Positions 5,922 to 5,950 of a stretch of 5,950 nucleotides of DNA are shown piece by piece. A model generated the notes under the pieces. That model was not told the DNA's origin and did no database searches. It saw nothing but the letters and a program-made list of their open reading frames with translations. How positions within the stretch are numbered: the stretch's first letter is position 1; each line of letters begins with the position of its first letter. The translations under genes and the position numbers were made by a program. This stretch comes from Candidatus Shapirobacteria bacterium CG2_30_35_20 (GTDB lineage: Bacteria > Patescibacteriota > Microgenomatia > UBA12405). The DNA lies in NCBI GenBank assembly GCA_001873665.1, contig MNZO01000045.1, forward strand, positions 1-5,950. The letters are read 5' to 3'.

Positions 5922-5942
5922 TTTTTAATTTTTAATTTTTAA
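5890..5942. repeat. A/T heptamer array (TTTTTAA) spanning the GT39 start
   Basis: Perfect TTTTTAA copies lie at 5922-5928, 5929-5935 and 5936-5942 head to tail, with further copies at 5911-5917 and 5890-5896 separated by irregular A/T sequence. The array continues as a T run to 5948 and may extend past the window. It forms the 5' flank of the GT39 gene and encodes its first residues (IKNFKFKIKN). The unit differs from TTTCCAA only by C to T at two positions. Such an A/T-rich tract could also act as promoter DNA, but no distinct -35/-10 pair stands out. Confidence 0.7.
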
Positions 5943-5950
5943 TTTTTTCA

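Overview
The window is A/T-rich, tightly packed and uses the standard code. UGA acts as a stop, and no UGA interrupts the long reading frames. The gene content is envelope glycosylation: large multi-membrane GT-C-like proteins, a GT4 glycosyltransferase, an FkbM-type methyltransferase and a PAP2 lipid phosphatase. This content, the overlapping genes, the near absence of Shine-Dalgarno sites, and the repeats inside genes suggest a Patescibacteria (CPR) bacterium, perhaps of the Microgenomates type. That taxonomic reading is inference; there is no marker gene here.

Layout. Bases 1-1968 (minus) hold a DUF2298 (Chlor_Arch_YYY) membrane protein whose C-terminal end runs off the left edge. It overlaps by 20 bp the end of a PAP2 phosphatase gene (1949-2464, minus), so these two form an operon. 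After only 18 bp comes the divergent plus-strand pair: a GT4 glycosyltransferase (2483-3592), then an FkbM-type methyltransferase (3567-4234) broken into two frames by a palindromic repeat. A GT39/PMT-like membrane glycosyltransferase (4218-5921, minus) converges on it with a 17-bp overlap. The last 29 bases are an A/T heptamer array.

Function. The proteins fit the assembly of a surface glycan or glycoprotein. GT4 would add nucleotide-sugar residues in the cytoplasm and FkbM would methylate the glycan. The GT39 protein, and perhaps DUF2298, would transfer sugar from a polyprenyl carrier on the outer side of the membrane. PAP2 would dephosphorylate the spent carrier lipid.

The most notable signal is not a protein system but small repeats sitting inside genes. 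A 43-bp palindromic element lies in frame in the DUF2298 gene. Two copies of a C-rich/G-rich palindromic element occur, one in frame in GT4 and one breaking FkbM. Three arrays of a heptamer of the form TTTYYAA occur, two in frame in GT4 and one across the GT39 start. Such elements would add short peptides to proteins, like the Rickettsia palindromic elements. No CRISPR array, tRNA, rRNA, transposase or defence system was seen.
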